A stretch of 11,785 nucleotides of DNA, from assembly GCA_003024985.2 (NCBI GenBank), contig PXIH01S0023198.1; one strand, written 5' to 3'. The notes beneath the pieces are model-generated. The model ran no database searches, had not been told where the DNA came from, and was given only the letters and a program-made list of their open reading frames with translations. The position numbers and the translations under genes were made by a program. Shown here piece by piece: positions 1 through 8,400 of the stretch; the stretch's first letter is position 1; every line of letters starts with the position of its first letter. The stretch comes from Euperipatoides rowelli. Lineage: Eukaryota; Onychophora; Udeonychophora; Euonychophora; Peripatopsidae.

Positions 1-346
1 TAATATTTTATGTTGTTATCATAACGACATTCTCTAGTTTTTATTTCTAGCCTATATAATATTTTAAGTTATGTAAGCCTACTAATCTATTATATATAGT
101 CTTGTAGGCCTATTGGGTTTAATTTTTTTTTTTATGTACAACTAGTACCTTTTCTTTTTGATGTTTTAATGATTGTATTAAGATACATCAATGTAAAATT
201 TTTGTTATGCTTAGTTATACTAAGGATTATAGTTGTTGTAACAGTTTATGTAATGATTATCATCCATTTTGTGATTTTTGTTTGAATATTTTATGAATTA
301 ATAAAATATATTTGATGGGTGAAATTCCCATCAAAAAAAAAAAAAA
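1..346 (+). repeat. Candidate 3' end of a retrotransposed sequence (UTR-like, poly-A tailed)
   Basis: No frame carries a recognisable protein. The right-hand end has an ordered set of 3'-end signals: AATAAA at 300-305, a perfect 9-bp hairpin at 311-335, then A14 at 333-346, which starts about 28 bases after the AATAAA. That spacing is what cleavage and polyadenylation produce, so a genomic A-tract there suggests a LINE, SINE or processed copy inserted in plus orientation whose 5' part lies outside the window. A-tracts are common throughout this window, so chance remains a real alternative. No target-site duplication can be tested because the left end is missing. Confidence 0.35.
311..335 (+). 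other. Perfect 9-bp hairpin just before an A14 tract
   Basis: TTTGATGGG (311-319) pairs exactly with CCCATCAAA (327-335) across a 7-base loop. The right arm runs straight into the A tract. A stem-loop at the extreme 3' end of the RNA is the feature recognised by the reverse transcriptase of some LINEs (L2/CR1-like), which is why its position is notable. Confidence 0.6.
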
Positions 347-800
347 TTTTGAAGCAAAGGACATGTTATGTCTCTGGCAAAGTCTTCAACATTTTTTTTT
401 TTGTGTTGTTGAATAAACCACCATCATCAAATATGAGCAAAACTATTAGAGTTGTTCTACATATTCCCAAATATTTGTGTGTTTCATTCGCAGTTTACAT
501 TTAAATTGGGGATTATTATTTGTGTAATTTTATTTATTTAAAAATTAGTACTGTTTTTATGATATACTTATAACTTTATTGTGGCTAAATACAAATTCAG
601 GAGGTAGGGACAATGGGAAGATTCATTAATAAATTCAATATGAAAATATATTACTGGAGCTTCAAACTAAGACCAGACTAAATTCTTTTGAAAGCCAGAC
701 TTTGCCCTATCTTAATCACCAACATTCAGCCTGTGCACCATTATTTGCACGTAAAATGTCTACCATTTTCTCTTGAGGATTCATGACTACTGAATGATTA

Positions 801-840
801 GTTGTGTGTGGTGGCATTACTGGTCACACGCACACATAAC
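801..840. other. Imperfect GT/AC hairpin
   Basis: GTTGTGTGTG (801-810) pairs with bases 831-840, including one G-T pair. After a bulged G at 830, bases 811-813 pair with 827-829. This gives about 13 pairs around a 13-base loop (814-826). The arms are GT- and AC-rich, so the foldback could come from inverted microsatellite sequence rather than selection for structure. Confidence 0.5.
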
Positions 841-1398
841 CAGAAACACCATCTATGAAGCTTTTTGAATATATTTTTTAAATGACACTCATCCGAACTT
901 CTCTGATGTAGTTAAATTATTGTTTAAAGTTGTAAAAGGTCTTTTAAGTACTTCCGGTACAATGACTATAAATTTACCCCAGCCAACCCACTGACTGGAG
1001 TTAAGGTGTGCCCCATATAGGGCTCAATGTAACCAAAGAAGCTTTAAATGATATGAAGAGTGGAGTGAGCTTTTTTTTTTTTAATTTCTTCCTACTTTGA
1101 GGAATGTATTTATGATGAATAACATCATTTTGTCAAGTAATTGTTATTATTATAATGTGATTTAAAAAATGTTTATACATGTGAATAACAATGAATTAAA
1201 CAATGTAGGAATTCTAATAATCTGGTTGCATCAGGATTGAAATTTAATTAAAAGTATTTCATTGAAAAAAAAAAAAAAAACAATTCCTAGATAAGTTTTA
1301 GCCAATTAAATCAAAATATAATCAATGAATTTTGATTTATTATTTTATTCAAATTTAGAAAAGTTCTGTGAGCTTTTTTTAGACAATGATGGGTGGTA

Positions 1399-1410
1399 GG
1401 GGGGGGGGGG
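1399..1410. repeat. G12 homopolymer
   Basis: Twelve consecutive G inside very AT-rich sequence. It is a likely site of length polymorphism or assembly error. Comparable C runs occur at 4857-4866 and 7612-7623. Confidence 0.9.
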
Positions 1411-1539
1411 AGTTAATATAAACTAATTAGGCCCGCTAATTAAAAAAGAATGTCATATTGAAGATTTCAAACTAATCTTTTCATGCCCACTAAAATAAAG
1501 TCTAAATAAAATGTCTCTATCTACAGTATGGTCTAACAC

Positions 1540-1960
1540 ATTACACAATCATCTTCAGATTTCTTGACAGCAGGACCTTCACATTCTAATCGGGGTCCCG
1601 GGACTGGAAATCAGGGCAGGGCCCTTATATATTTTTTGATGAGCTTCTCCTTGTTCGTGAAGATTTGATAACTTTTTTTTTTTGTATGGATTTTTTGTTG
1701 AACTTTGCTTGGCCTACAGGTCCTTTGTCCAGGCCTATGGGACCCTCCCTCGTCACCGCTGGTCATAACTATAGTTTATTCATATATAGCCCCTCCCCTG
1801 GCCTTGGGACTACAATCCCCCCCTCCTATGTGGGGGCCTTGCTTGACAGTTTCAGCTTCTGTTATGATCTATGTGCAAATGACTCCAGTGAAGGGAAAAT
1901 TTGTACTAACGTTCAGATAATGCCAGGCTATCATCAATCTAAAATTAATTTTACGTAACC
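1540..1960. repeat. GC-richer island with diverged inverted repeat units
   Basis: This patch is clearly richer in G and C than its surroundings and contains a perfect 10-bp palindrome, GTCCCGGGAC, at 1595-1604. Bases 1565-1632 and the reverse complement of 1782-1849 (68 bases each) align with the same order of landmarks: a TGACA/TGTCA-type start, GCAGG/GCAAGG, CACAT, a G-rich block, CAGGG-AGGG, and TATATA at the inner end. By eye about two thirds of positions match. The likeliest reading is two decayed copies of one repeat unit in inverted orientation, or the arms of an old foldback element. A 97-codon frame at 1665-1958 crosses it but shows no recognisable domain. Confidence 0.45.
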
Positions 1961-3520
1961 TACATTTCATTCGTATGGTAGTCTATTTAAAACAATACGA
2001 ATTTCCCCTGAATTTTTTATATTAGAAGAAATTAATGGGTGGTTAAGAATAAAAATAATGAACTTATTTTTATTAATTATTTTAATTGTGTTTTAGGCAT
2101 AAGATCTTTATTTCCATTCCAATGTGAATAATAAAAAATGTCTAAATTATATATTTAAAAAAAAAAAAAACTTAACTTGCATTGGTTCAAAGAAAATGCC
2201 TTCTTACATTAAATTTATCACTAGGTGATAAGATAAAAAAATTTAATTATAATAATTATCAACTGGTATTTTTTCCTTCTAATGAAATATTAATTTTACG
2301 GTATTATTGTGCTTACAGATTATGGTGCTTGGAAAAATATTTTCCTTTGTTGAAGATATGTTGGACAAGATCTCAAAAGTTCTTTTTCCACCCTCTAAAA
2401 AATCTAATTTGCATCCATTGACCATTACTATGACATGATTGGGAAATGAGGTTTTATCCCCTCCCCTTGAATACTATTTACCTGTTGCATTTTATGGTGT
2501 ACTAGCTAAAGGTTAACCCCAATTTCTAATAAAAACTGTCTGCACATGTGCAACAGGGGTACATCCAAGTTTAATTGTAGCCTTATTTTCTGCTGGGTCC
2601 TAGAGAGTAACTATGCCAACTTTAGTCCAGTTTGGCCAAGGGTTTAGGATTGTATAGAGAATATACCTACACCCAATTGTATAAATAAATATGAGCCCCC
2701 TCCTCCCTGAAAGCAATATTTCAATAAATCAGAGATCACTAACCTGGAGGATCTTCTAGAATGCATGTATGAAGAAATTTTGTTAATACTGTGAAATAAT
2801 AACTAATCTACTGAGTGCCCTCCACAATTGTTCAGTCATAAACATAATTTTATTTTTTTGTTAATTTTGATATTGTTATTTAGAAGGACACTTAACCTTA
2901 CGCCACTATGACCCGAAGGATTAAAAGGATCTCCAGCCACAATCCCACCTTGACCCAATGGCTAAAATTTTAATGTTTTTTTAGTATAAAACATACACAA
3001 TGAACGATTGTGAAGGGCATTCACTAGGCCCTCAAAATAATATTTTTAAAAACTTTAAAATTTATCCATTACATACAGTAAATCATCATCATCTATTAAA
3101 GCTCAAGTGAAATCCAGATTTTACATTTTTTTAAATATAGAATAGATTAGCCTTATGAAATGTGTGGTCATTTAGGATGGGTGACATTAATATTCAGAGT
3201 AAAATATAAGTTATTTCACTTGATACTTATTGTAGTTCACAAAATACACATCATTAATCACTATAAAAGCCCAAATTTTGTTTCTTTTGAAGCTGGGTGC
3301 AATCAAATATTTGTCAAGCACACCAGCTTTGCAAATTTTAAGTTTATTAAGCATTTATGCTTACAACGATTGTTCCTATCTGCAAATATACTGAAGTCAA
3401 GAAATTGAAACAGAAACATTAACAGCAAAGATATAGGATTTTGATGCCCGCCCCTTACTTATCAACCATTAGAGATTGCACAGTTTATTTTTCTTAAATA
3501 AAATATTTTAAGTGAGCATT
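1960..3520. other. AT-rich non-coding stretch, no gene seen
   Basis: Both strands are stop-rich with no recognisable protein, RNA gene or long repeat. An A14 run lies at 2157-2170, about 20 bases after an AATAAAAA-type string, so it may be the tail of another old retrocopy, but no body can be traced upstream. Short frames at 2182-2421 and 3160-3408 lack any motif and look like chance. Confidence 0.6.
3515..3520. repeat. Candidate left target-site duplication of LINE
   Basis: AGCATT here recurs at 4447-4452, immediately after the A-rich tail of the LINE fragment. A direct repeat bracketing a 5'-truncated LINE is the expected mark of target-primed reverse transcription. Six bases in AT-rich DNA can also match by chance. 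Confidence 0.4.
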
Positions 3521-3531
3521 GTTTATAGCCA

Positions 3532-4201
3532 ATGACAACCCAAAAACAAATGCATTATGGCAACAATAATAAGAGATTTGTTTATCAAATGAACGGCAAA
3601 GCATTAAGAGAAGAATTGATTTCCAATGATTTGGGTATAAGTTATGATAATATGTTATCTTTCAAAACTCAAGTTATGGGTATGAATAATAAAATTAAGA
3701 GAATGTTTGGTTTTGCCAAATATAATCCGTGTTTTTAAATCACCATGCCTTTAAACTTTCAGTATATACATATTATATACAGACAACTTTAGATTATTGT
3801 TCTAGTGTGAGGGCAATCTTATTGAGAAATATCTAGATCGGTCCTTCACAAAAAAGATCAAAGGATTTAAAAATATGATGTTTGAATCTAGGTTCGAGAG
3901 GTTTAGATATGTTAAAGCCAAGTCAGAGACTGGTATACAGTATAGTGATATGGTATTTTTATATAAAATCATTGTCCAACATAATGTAAATAAATATTTT
4001 TTGATTAATAGAACTGGTACTAGATTGCATAAATAGGTTAAAATTAATTATTGTAAAAATAAGTTTTATTTAAGATCAGTTTTCAAAAGAAATGTAAAAA
4101 TCTGGAATTCTATACCTCCTAAATTTTTTGCACTGAGTTACAGAGATTTCAGAGAAAGGTTAGAAAGTTATATTAGGTGTGATTTTAAGCTGATGAGATA
4201 G
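3532..4201 (+). pseudogene. LINE reverse transcriptase, C-terminal part, frameshifted
   Basis: Three plus-strand frames read in series give the thumb and C-terminal region typical of CR1/Jockey-like reverse transcriptases. Frame 1 (3532-3738) has CKxMHYG-like QMHYGNNNK, then NGKAL, NDLGIS (family: DLGV/I) and LSFKTQ with a K-rich helix after it. Frame 3 (about 3759-3810) has TTLDYCSSV, matching the family LDYCSSVW. Frame 2 (about 3821-4201) has EKYLDRSFTKKIKGF (family: Q/E-RRFTK-I-G), SDMVFLYKII, and near the end KIWNSIPPKFFALSYRDFRE, matching the hallmark WNSLP-V-A-S---F closing motif. An in-frame TAG lies at 4034-4036 and the native stop is TAG at 4199-4201. The first ATG is not a real start, because the true N-terminus was lost by truncation. 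Confidence 0.88.
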
Positions 4202-4446
4202 TAAAATTGATTCTAGAAAAGTTGAGATTTGTAAATCTCAGGTTGGGAATTCGGATCTGGGTGGATGTGAGAAGTTTTAGGTTCATAGAGTTATTATTGA
4301 CATATGTACATTTGAATTTTTGTGCTTTTAGGCTATGTTTTTTTTTTTTTGTATTTTTTTTTTATGACATTGGTTATCATAAAATGAATCATCCTGTATA
4401 AGCTCTTGCTTAAACGGTTCAATAAAAAAGAAATAAAAAAAAAATA
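4202..4446 (+). other. 3' UTR and A-rich tail of the LINE
   Basis: After the stop come about 220 bases of T-rich untranslated sequence (long T runs near 4340-4370). A short AAGCTCTTGCTT foldback follows at about 4401-4412. The tail begins as AATAAAAAAG and AAATAAAAA at 4421-4444. The order of stop, UTR, small stem and A-rich tail is a normal LINE 3' end. Confidence 0.7.
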
Positions 4447-4452
4447 AGCATT
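4447..4452. repeat. Candidate right target-site duplication of LINE
   Basis: Second copy of AGCATT, directly after the A-rich tail. Bases beyond it no longer match the left copy well, so the duplication is either 6 bp or longer and eroded. Confidence 0.4.
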
Positions 4453-4537
4453 AATAAACTTTTCATCATTTTGTGGGTCATCTTAAAACCAACGGAATTA
4501 CATAATTTGTAAATATGTTATCAAAATTTTTGCAATT

Positions 4538-4715
4538 GTGTATCAAGGCAATCATTTACCATACATTTACAGCTAATACTTCAAAAGCTGAAATCTTGAT
4601 TAAAGCTCATTTCAATTATAGCCTACATCACGGCACTCATTTACCAAACATTTACAGCTAATACCACCAAGACCTGATACTGTATCTTGATTAAAGCTCA
4701 TTTTTTAATTAGTAT
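4538..4715. repeat. Diverged tandem duplication, unit about 85-91 bp
   Basis: Copy 1 (about 4538-4622) and copy 2 (about 4623-4715) share, in the same order, ATCA-GGCA-TCATTTACC, ACATTTACAGCTAATAC and CTTGATTAAAGCTCATTT. The offset is 85 bases at the GGCA landmark (4547 and 4632) and 91 at CTTGATTAAAG (4595 and 4686), so copy 2 carries about 6 extra bases in its middle. A weaker match to the last motif, TTTGATTAAAGTTTATTTTT, lies near 4983-5002. No protein is encoded. It could be a decayed minisatellite or a piece of a repeat family. Confidence 0.7.
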
Positions 4716-4743
4716 CAATAATTTTTATTTACAACTAGCCTAA

Positions 4744-4880
4744 TTAAGTCAAGAGCTATCCTGGCACCGTGGTCATGAAGCAATGAGCATGACCATGGGG
4801 AAGCGCACATATATCCAGGCACAGGACCAATCCCTGAGGTGCCAAAATTGTCTGATCCCCCCCCCCTCTGGATTCTGATC
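4744..4880. other. GC-richer block with nested inverted repeats
   Basis: This block has higher GC than its flanks. It holds the hairpin at 4767-4798, an outer 7-bp inverted pair TGGCACC (4762-4768) with GGTGCCA (4838-4844), and a C10 run at 4857-4866. An 87-codon minus-strand frame (4715-4978) spans it. Its predicted residues show no recognisable domain and its C-rich part reads as a glycine run, so I do not call it a gene. It may be a repeat remnant. Confidence 0.4.
4767..4798. other. 11-pair hairpin
   Basis: CCGTGGTCATG (4767-4777) pairs with CATGACCATGG (4788-4798): ten Watson-Crick pairs and one G-T, with a 10-base loop. It is one of the strongest GC-containing foldbacks in the window. 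Confidence 0.65.
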
Positions 4881-4980
4881 AGTTTGGTCACCTTAGAAGG
4901 CCCAAACTTTGGAATTAATATGGAAAGAAGATCTAAGAGATTGAATATATTGTAAATAGAGAAAACTGTAGCGTACATAT

Positions 4981-6170
4981 TGTTTGATTAAAGTTTATTT
5001 TTAAGCGATCAAAGATGGAGATTTATTTCACTTACAAGAAAGTCAAATATACAAAACATAAGAAAACAAATAGTTTTACAAATAATGAACTATAAAACTA
5101 AATGTATTCAATTATACATGCTTCAATTATAATCAATTATAAACAAAGGTAGCCTCATTTTCTTTTTAATTTGTTAAATCTATTGTCTTTATCAATACTT
5201 TTCCAAGTCTTGTTAAATTCTGTGTTCTGCAGATATGTTTCAACATTTTTTTTCTCAGATTAATTTTCATTTTGTTAATATTAAAGATTGCATTGTCCCA
5301 CAAGCACCATAGTTTCTTAGTAACACTGCAGAAAGTGAATTGCTTAACTCTGCTGCTTCCAAAACCATGTCCACTGATGTTTTACTACTTTTACAAGACA
5401 GGAATTTCAATTGTTTTTACTGGTTCATTTTCCATAATAAAGTCATTAGAGAAATCCTTTTATTTCAATCACATTATAATCCTTTTTCATATTTTTGCTT
5501 GTGCTGTGTATGTTCTGATTTTAAAAATTTCATAGACTATTCATTTTTGTTAAAGAACTATACTGAAACTGCATCAACATCGCTTAGTAGGCTACTAGGA
5601 TATCCATTGTATTTAATATTGATATAAATTACATTTTTCCTGACAAAACTTTAAAAATCTCATTATAACATGTTTTTTTATTTTTTTTATTAATTCGAGT
5701 TTTAAAACATTTTGCAGTGAAATAATAATATCAAAGCTTGGGTTTTCTCTTTTTTTGCACTGTATTACGTACGGTTTAACCGTTTAACACATAATAAATT
5801 TGCAACAATCTAAAGAGCCATTATTATTTTTTTTTTGACAGAAAACCTTCATAATTACGATTTCTTTTTTGTACTTAATCCTTAACACTTTAAAAATGAT
5901 TTTGTTGGCTAATGTTGATAAATTTCATAAAATTACATAATAAACAAATATTTATCGAGAACGAATTCCAAAGACTGACTACTCATGCGCAGCTCCTAGT
6001 TTATTTATTTATAATTATGTCAAGAGCTCATATTTTAACTGCTTGGTTCATCAATTAAATACCCAAACAAAAAAAACAAGTTGTCCATATTTAGACGGGG
6101 CAGCCAGCTTGTCTCCGTTTTATCGTTCTTTTATTTATGGTAAATTTTTAGAGCATACAGAAATATATAT
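4981..6170. other. AT-rich non-coding stretch, no gene seen
   Basis: Two overlapping plus-strand frames (5272-5535 and 5340-5627) are open for 87 and 95 codons. Their translations are rich in F, Y, L and I, as AT-rich DNA gives by chance, and I recognise no domain. No RNA gene or mobile element was seen. Confidence 0.55.
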
Positions 6171-6176
6171 TAACGA

Positions 6177-6218
6177 GTTACCTCACAGGTAACATACTGA
6201 TTAATTTAACCTAGGTTA
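6177..6218. promoter_or_regulatory. Clustered inverted AGGTTA-like motifs
   Basis: GTTACCT (6177-6183) and AGGTAAC (6187-6193) form a perfect 7-bp inverted repeat with a 3-base spacer. Fourteen bases on, TAACCTAGGTTA (6207-6218) is a perfect 12-bp palindrome of the same half-site. Four AGGTAA/AGGTTA half-sites in 42 bases resemble the layout of nuclear-receptor response elements (consensus half-site AGGTCA), though none matches that consensus exactly. There is no adjacent gene to regulate in the window, so function is a guess. Confidence 0.25.
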
Positions 6219-6787
6219 CAAATCTAGAAGTAAAGTGAGCAATTCTGGGTTCGACTATAAGTATCATTTTTGATTTTAGTCCTATCCATAATGTGCTTTT
6301 AAAAAGATTGGGCGTATGAAAAGTAGCGGGTAAAGCCTGTTTTCATTTGAACAGTTAGAAGCTGAATTTAAACCATTTCATGACTTGAATTTTTCAAAAG
6401 GTTAAATTCAACGTTACTTTAATTTCATTACTGTTATTCTGTTTTAGAACCACATGAAGTAAATGGTTAATACATGATTTTTATTTACAACTGATGGTTG
6501 AACATCTATAAATTTTGTAATGAAAAGCCCCTGTGATTATGTTGCAGCTGGTGAATAATTTTCTTGGGCTTGAAATTTGTTGAGGAGGAGGGGGGAAGTA
6601 GGGGATTACAATGAAAGCTGAAGTTTTCATTATTTTTGAGGCAATTTTAAGTTGACAAAAAAATCTTAAACATAAAATTAAAAAAGTAAAAGTGCTTGGC
6701 TTACAAAACATATACTTAAATAAAATGCTTTTGTAAAAAAAATTGTAGTATATTATGTATATAGCTAGGCACTTTTTTAATTCAATT

Positions 6788-6812
6788 GGTCTTTAAATGC
6801 TATTTAAAGACC
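6788..6812. other. Tight 11-bp hairpin
   Basis: GGTCTTTAAAT (6788-6798) pairs perfectly with ATTTAAAGACC (6802-6812), leaving a 3-base GCT loop. It is a near-perfect palindrome. No U-tract follows directly, and no gene ends here. Confidence 0.7.
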
Positions 6813-7389
6813 CTAAAGTTTCTTATCATGGGATCATTAAATCATTATTCAAATATATTCAATTTTTTTTTTTAATACACCAATTTTTTTTTAAAACTCT
6901 GATTTTTAATTCACTATAATGTAAAATTCCTAGCGATTCAGTTTGAAAAATTTGAGATTTTTACTTATTATGAGAATATTTATTATCCATGCTCCTATAG
7001 AAATTCAGTTTATCAATAAGATAGACAGTCAAAATTGATGCTCACGCTATCCTCACTTGGCCATTAAAATAAGCCGCATATTATTATGGTAGTCACTGTA
7101 AAAAAAAAAAAAAAATTTGAAAGCACAAGTGTTTCATGAATGGATGTTATTAACGATCAATATAAATAAATAAATACTCCAAATTAGATTTATTTTTTGA
7201 TATCTATTATTTGGTGTTATCTGTTATTTTCCATTTCTATATATTCTAGCCTATATATCAAAATATAAATATCGTTTGAATAGATACTGTATCACTAAAG
7301 ACAAAAAAAAATCTATTGGGTTATTGATAATATCACAGATAATAATAATCTTTCAGTATCTCTGAAAAAAAAAGTAAACTTAAATTGGT

Positions 7390-7390
7390 N
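7390..7390. other. Ambiguous base (N)
   Basis: A single unresolved base. It points to draft-quality sequence, so apparent frameshifts near homopolymers should be treated with care. Confidence 0.95.
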
Positions 7391-7611
7391 CAATTATGCT
7401 ATTTACATAAAGGGTTCAAATTACTTTCTAGTCTAAAATGGCTTTTCTTAAGCATATACTGTAAGGTCTTTAATACAATTATTTCTTCCAGTATTTTAGC
7501 CTCAAAAAATCATCTAAAAGAATTGAGAAAAGACAGACAAGTTAAAAATAGTTTTAAATTCAGTAGACCAATGTATTTCAATCTTTTTAGGAACACAATC
7601 CTATTTTGCTT

Positions 7612-7623
7612 CCCCCCCCCCCC
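7612..7623. repeat. C12 homopolymer
   Basis: Twelve consecutive C followed by TTCCCC. It is the C-strand counterpart of the G12 run at 1399-1410 and is prone to length error. Confidence 0.9.
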
Positions 7624-8316
7624 TTCCCCAAGCTTTACTTAATTTCTAAATCAGCACGTTTTATTTCAATGTGCCATTTAAACCCAGTTGGTTTCATACT
7701 TTCTACTGCAAGAGAATAGCGAGACATTCAACACACTGAGGATATTGTTAATTTACAAACTCCAAGGATAAAAATTCTCCATTCCTTTATTTGTGAATAT
7801 AGATCTTTCTACACAGAATTGTCTAAATACAGGTGATACAATTGTTATTCTAAAATGTTTTTGACATCTGCGCATGTATATTTTCGTCATTATGGAAGTG
7901 CAGTCAAAATACTCGAAATCTATCAAAAAAGATTTTTTTACCCTTTCATCATCATAGGGTTGGGGCATAGTGGGTTTAATAAGTATTTGGAGTTAGGGTA
8001 AGGTTAGGACTGTAAATAAAAAAATAACCAGACTAAAAATGTGAATTATATCGCCTGTTTCTAGACTCTCATTTATCCACTTGAATGTTCACAATCATGC
8101 TCTGGGCCAGTCAGAAAGTCATTCATTTAACAATAATGTGAAAGCCCAACCATCTTAAATACAACAAAGACGCCCCATAATGAGGCAAGGTAATTACAAG
8201 ATCTCTATATTACCTTAAGCTTAGCCAAGTAAATTAATTTTAATTGTATAAAATTTAAAAAAAAAAATATTAAAAAATCAATAAAATAAAACTCAATTCT
8301 AAAAGGATAAGGATTA

Positions 8317-8400
8317 AGTATTTTAATACCTGTGGTGGCCCAAAAGGGATCCTTTAATGACTCACTTTTGGGCCATGACCCAAAATTTAAAAGAAATACT
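8317..8400. other. 84-bp two-stem foldback
   Basis: The inner stem TGGCCCAAAAG (8336-8346) pairs perfectly with CTTTTGGGCCA (8365-8375) around an 18-base loop. The outer stem AGTATTT (8317-8323) pairs with AAATACT (8394-8400), separated from the inner stem by an asymmetric internal loop of 12 and 18 bases. GACCCAAAAT at 8377-8386 is a near-direct repeat of the left inner arm. It could be a small foldback or MITE remnant. The internal loop is too large for an ordinary microRNA precursor. Confidence 0.5.

Larger units (their letters stand above)
347..1540. other. AT-rich non-coding stretch, no gene seen
   Basis: No conserved reading frame was recognised on either strand. It holds homopolymer runs: T11 at 392-402, T12 at 1071-1082, A16 at 1265-1280 and G12 at 1399-1410. 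The A16 run has no AATAAA at the expected distance, so it is not clearly a poly-A tail. One hairpin (801-840) is listed separately. The 61-codon frame at 319-504 is low-complexity and begins in the A tract. Confidence 0.6.
3521..4446 (+). mobile_element. 5'-truncated LINE, CR1/Jockey-superfamily type
   Basis: This is a non-LTR retrotransposon fragment of about 926 bases. It holds the C-terminal part of a reverse transcriptase (3532-4201), a 3' UTR (4202 to about 4420), and an A-rich tail starting with AATAAAAAAG at 4421-4430. The endonuclease and the catalytic RT palm are absent, consistent with 5' truncation during target-primed reverse transcription. Possible 6-bp flanking repeats (AGCATT at 3515-3520 and 4447-4452) fit that. 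The coding part is broken by frameshifts and stops, so the copy is dead. The clade is inferred from the C-terminal motif pattern only. CR1, Jockey, Rex1 or a relative are all possible. Confidence 0.85.
6219..8316. other. AT-rich non-coding stretch, no gene seen
   Basis: No conserved coding sequence was recognised on either strand. Open frames at 6481-6711 (minus), 7385-7642 (plus, containing the N at 7390) and 7753-7968 (minus) have no motif I can name. Homopolymers include A16 at 7100-7115 and C12 at 7612-7623. One hairpin (6788-6812) is listed separately. Confidence 0.55.

Noticed and set aside
1665-1958. 97-codon plus-strand open frame
   Set aside because: It starts in a T run and crosses the GC-rich inverted repeat island. 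No known motif, and an overlapping frame of similar length exists, as expected from GC-rich non-coding DNA.
2121-2170. AATAAAAA followed by A14, possible retrocopy tail
   Set aside because: No hairpin, coding remnant or duplication could be traced upstream, and A runs this long are frequent throughout the window.
4715-4978. 87-codon minus-strand frame
   Set aside because: Its glycine run comes from the C10 homopolymer and the rest matches no family. It is better explained as a frame across a GC-rich repeat block.
5272-5627. Two overlapping open frames of 87 and 95 codons
   Set aside because: Translations are dominated by F, L, I, Y and S with no recognisable domain, and both frames are open together, which AT-rich DNA with C/T bias can give by chance.
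6249-6262. GGGTTCGACTAT, like a tRNA T-arm or Pol III B box
   Set aside because: The bases on either side do not form the T stem, and no A box or acceptor stem is found at the proper distance.
7753-7968. 71-codon minus-strand frame with mixed, protein-like composition
   Set aside because: Composition looks somewhat real, but no family motif, splice context or neighbour supports it. A translated search would be needed.
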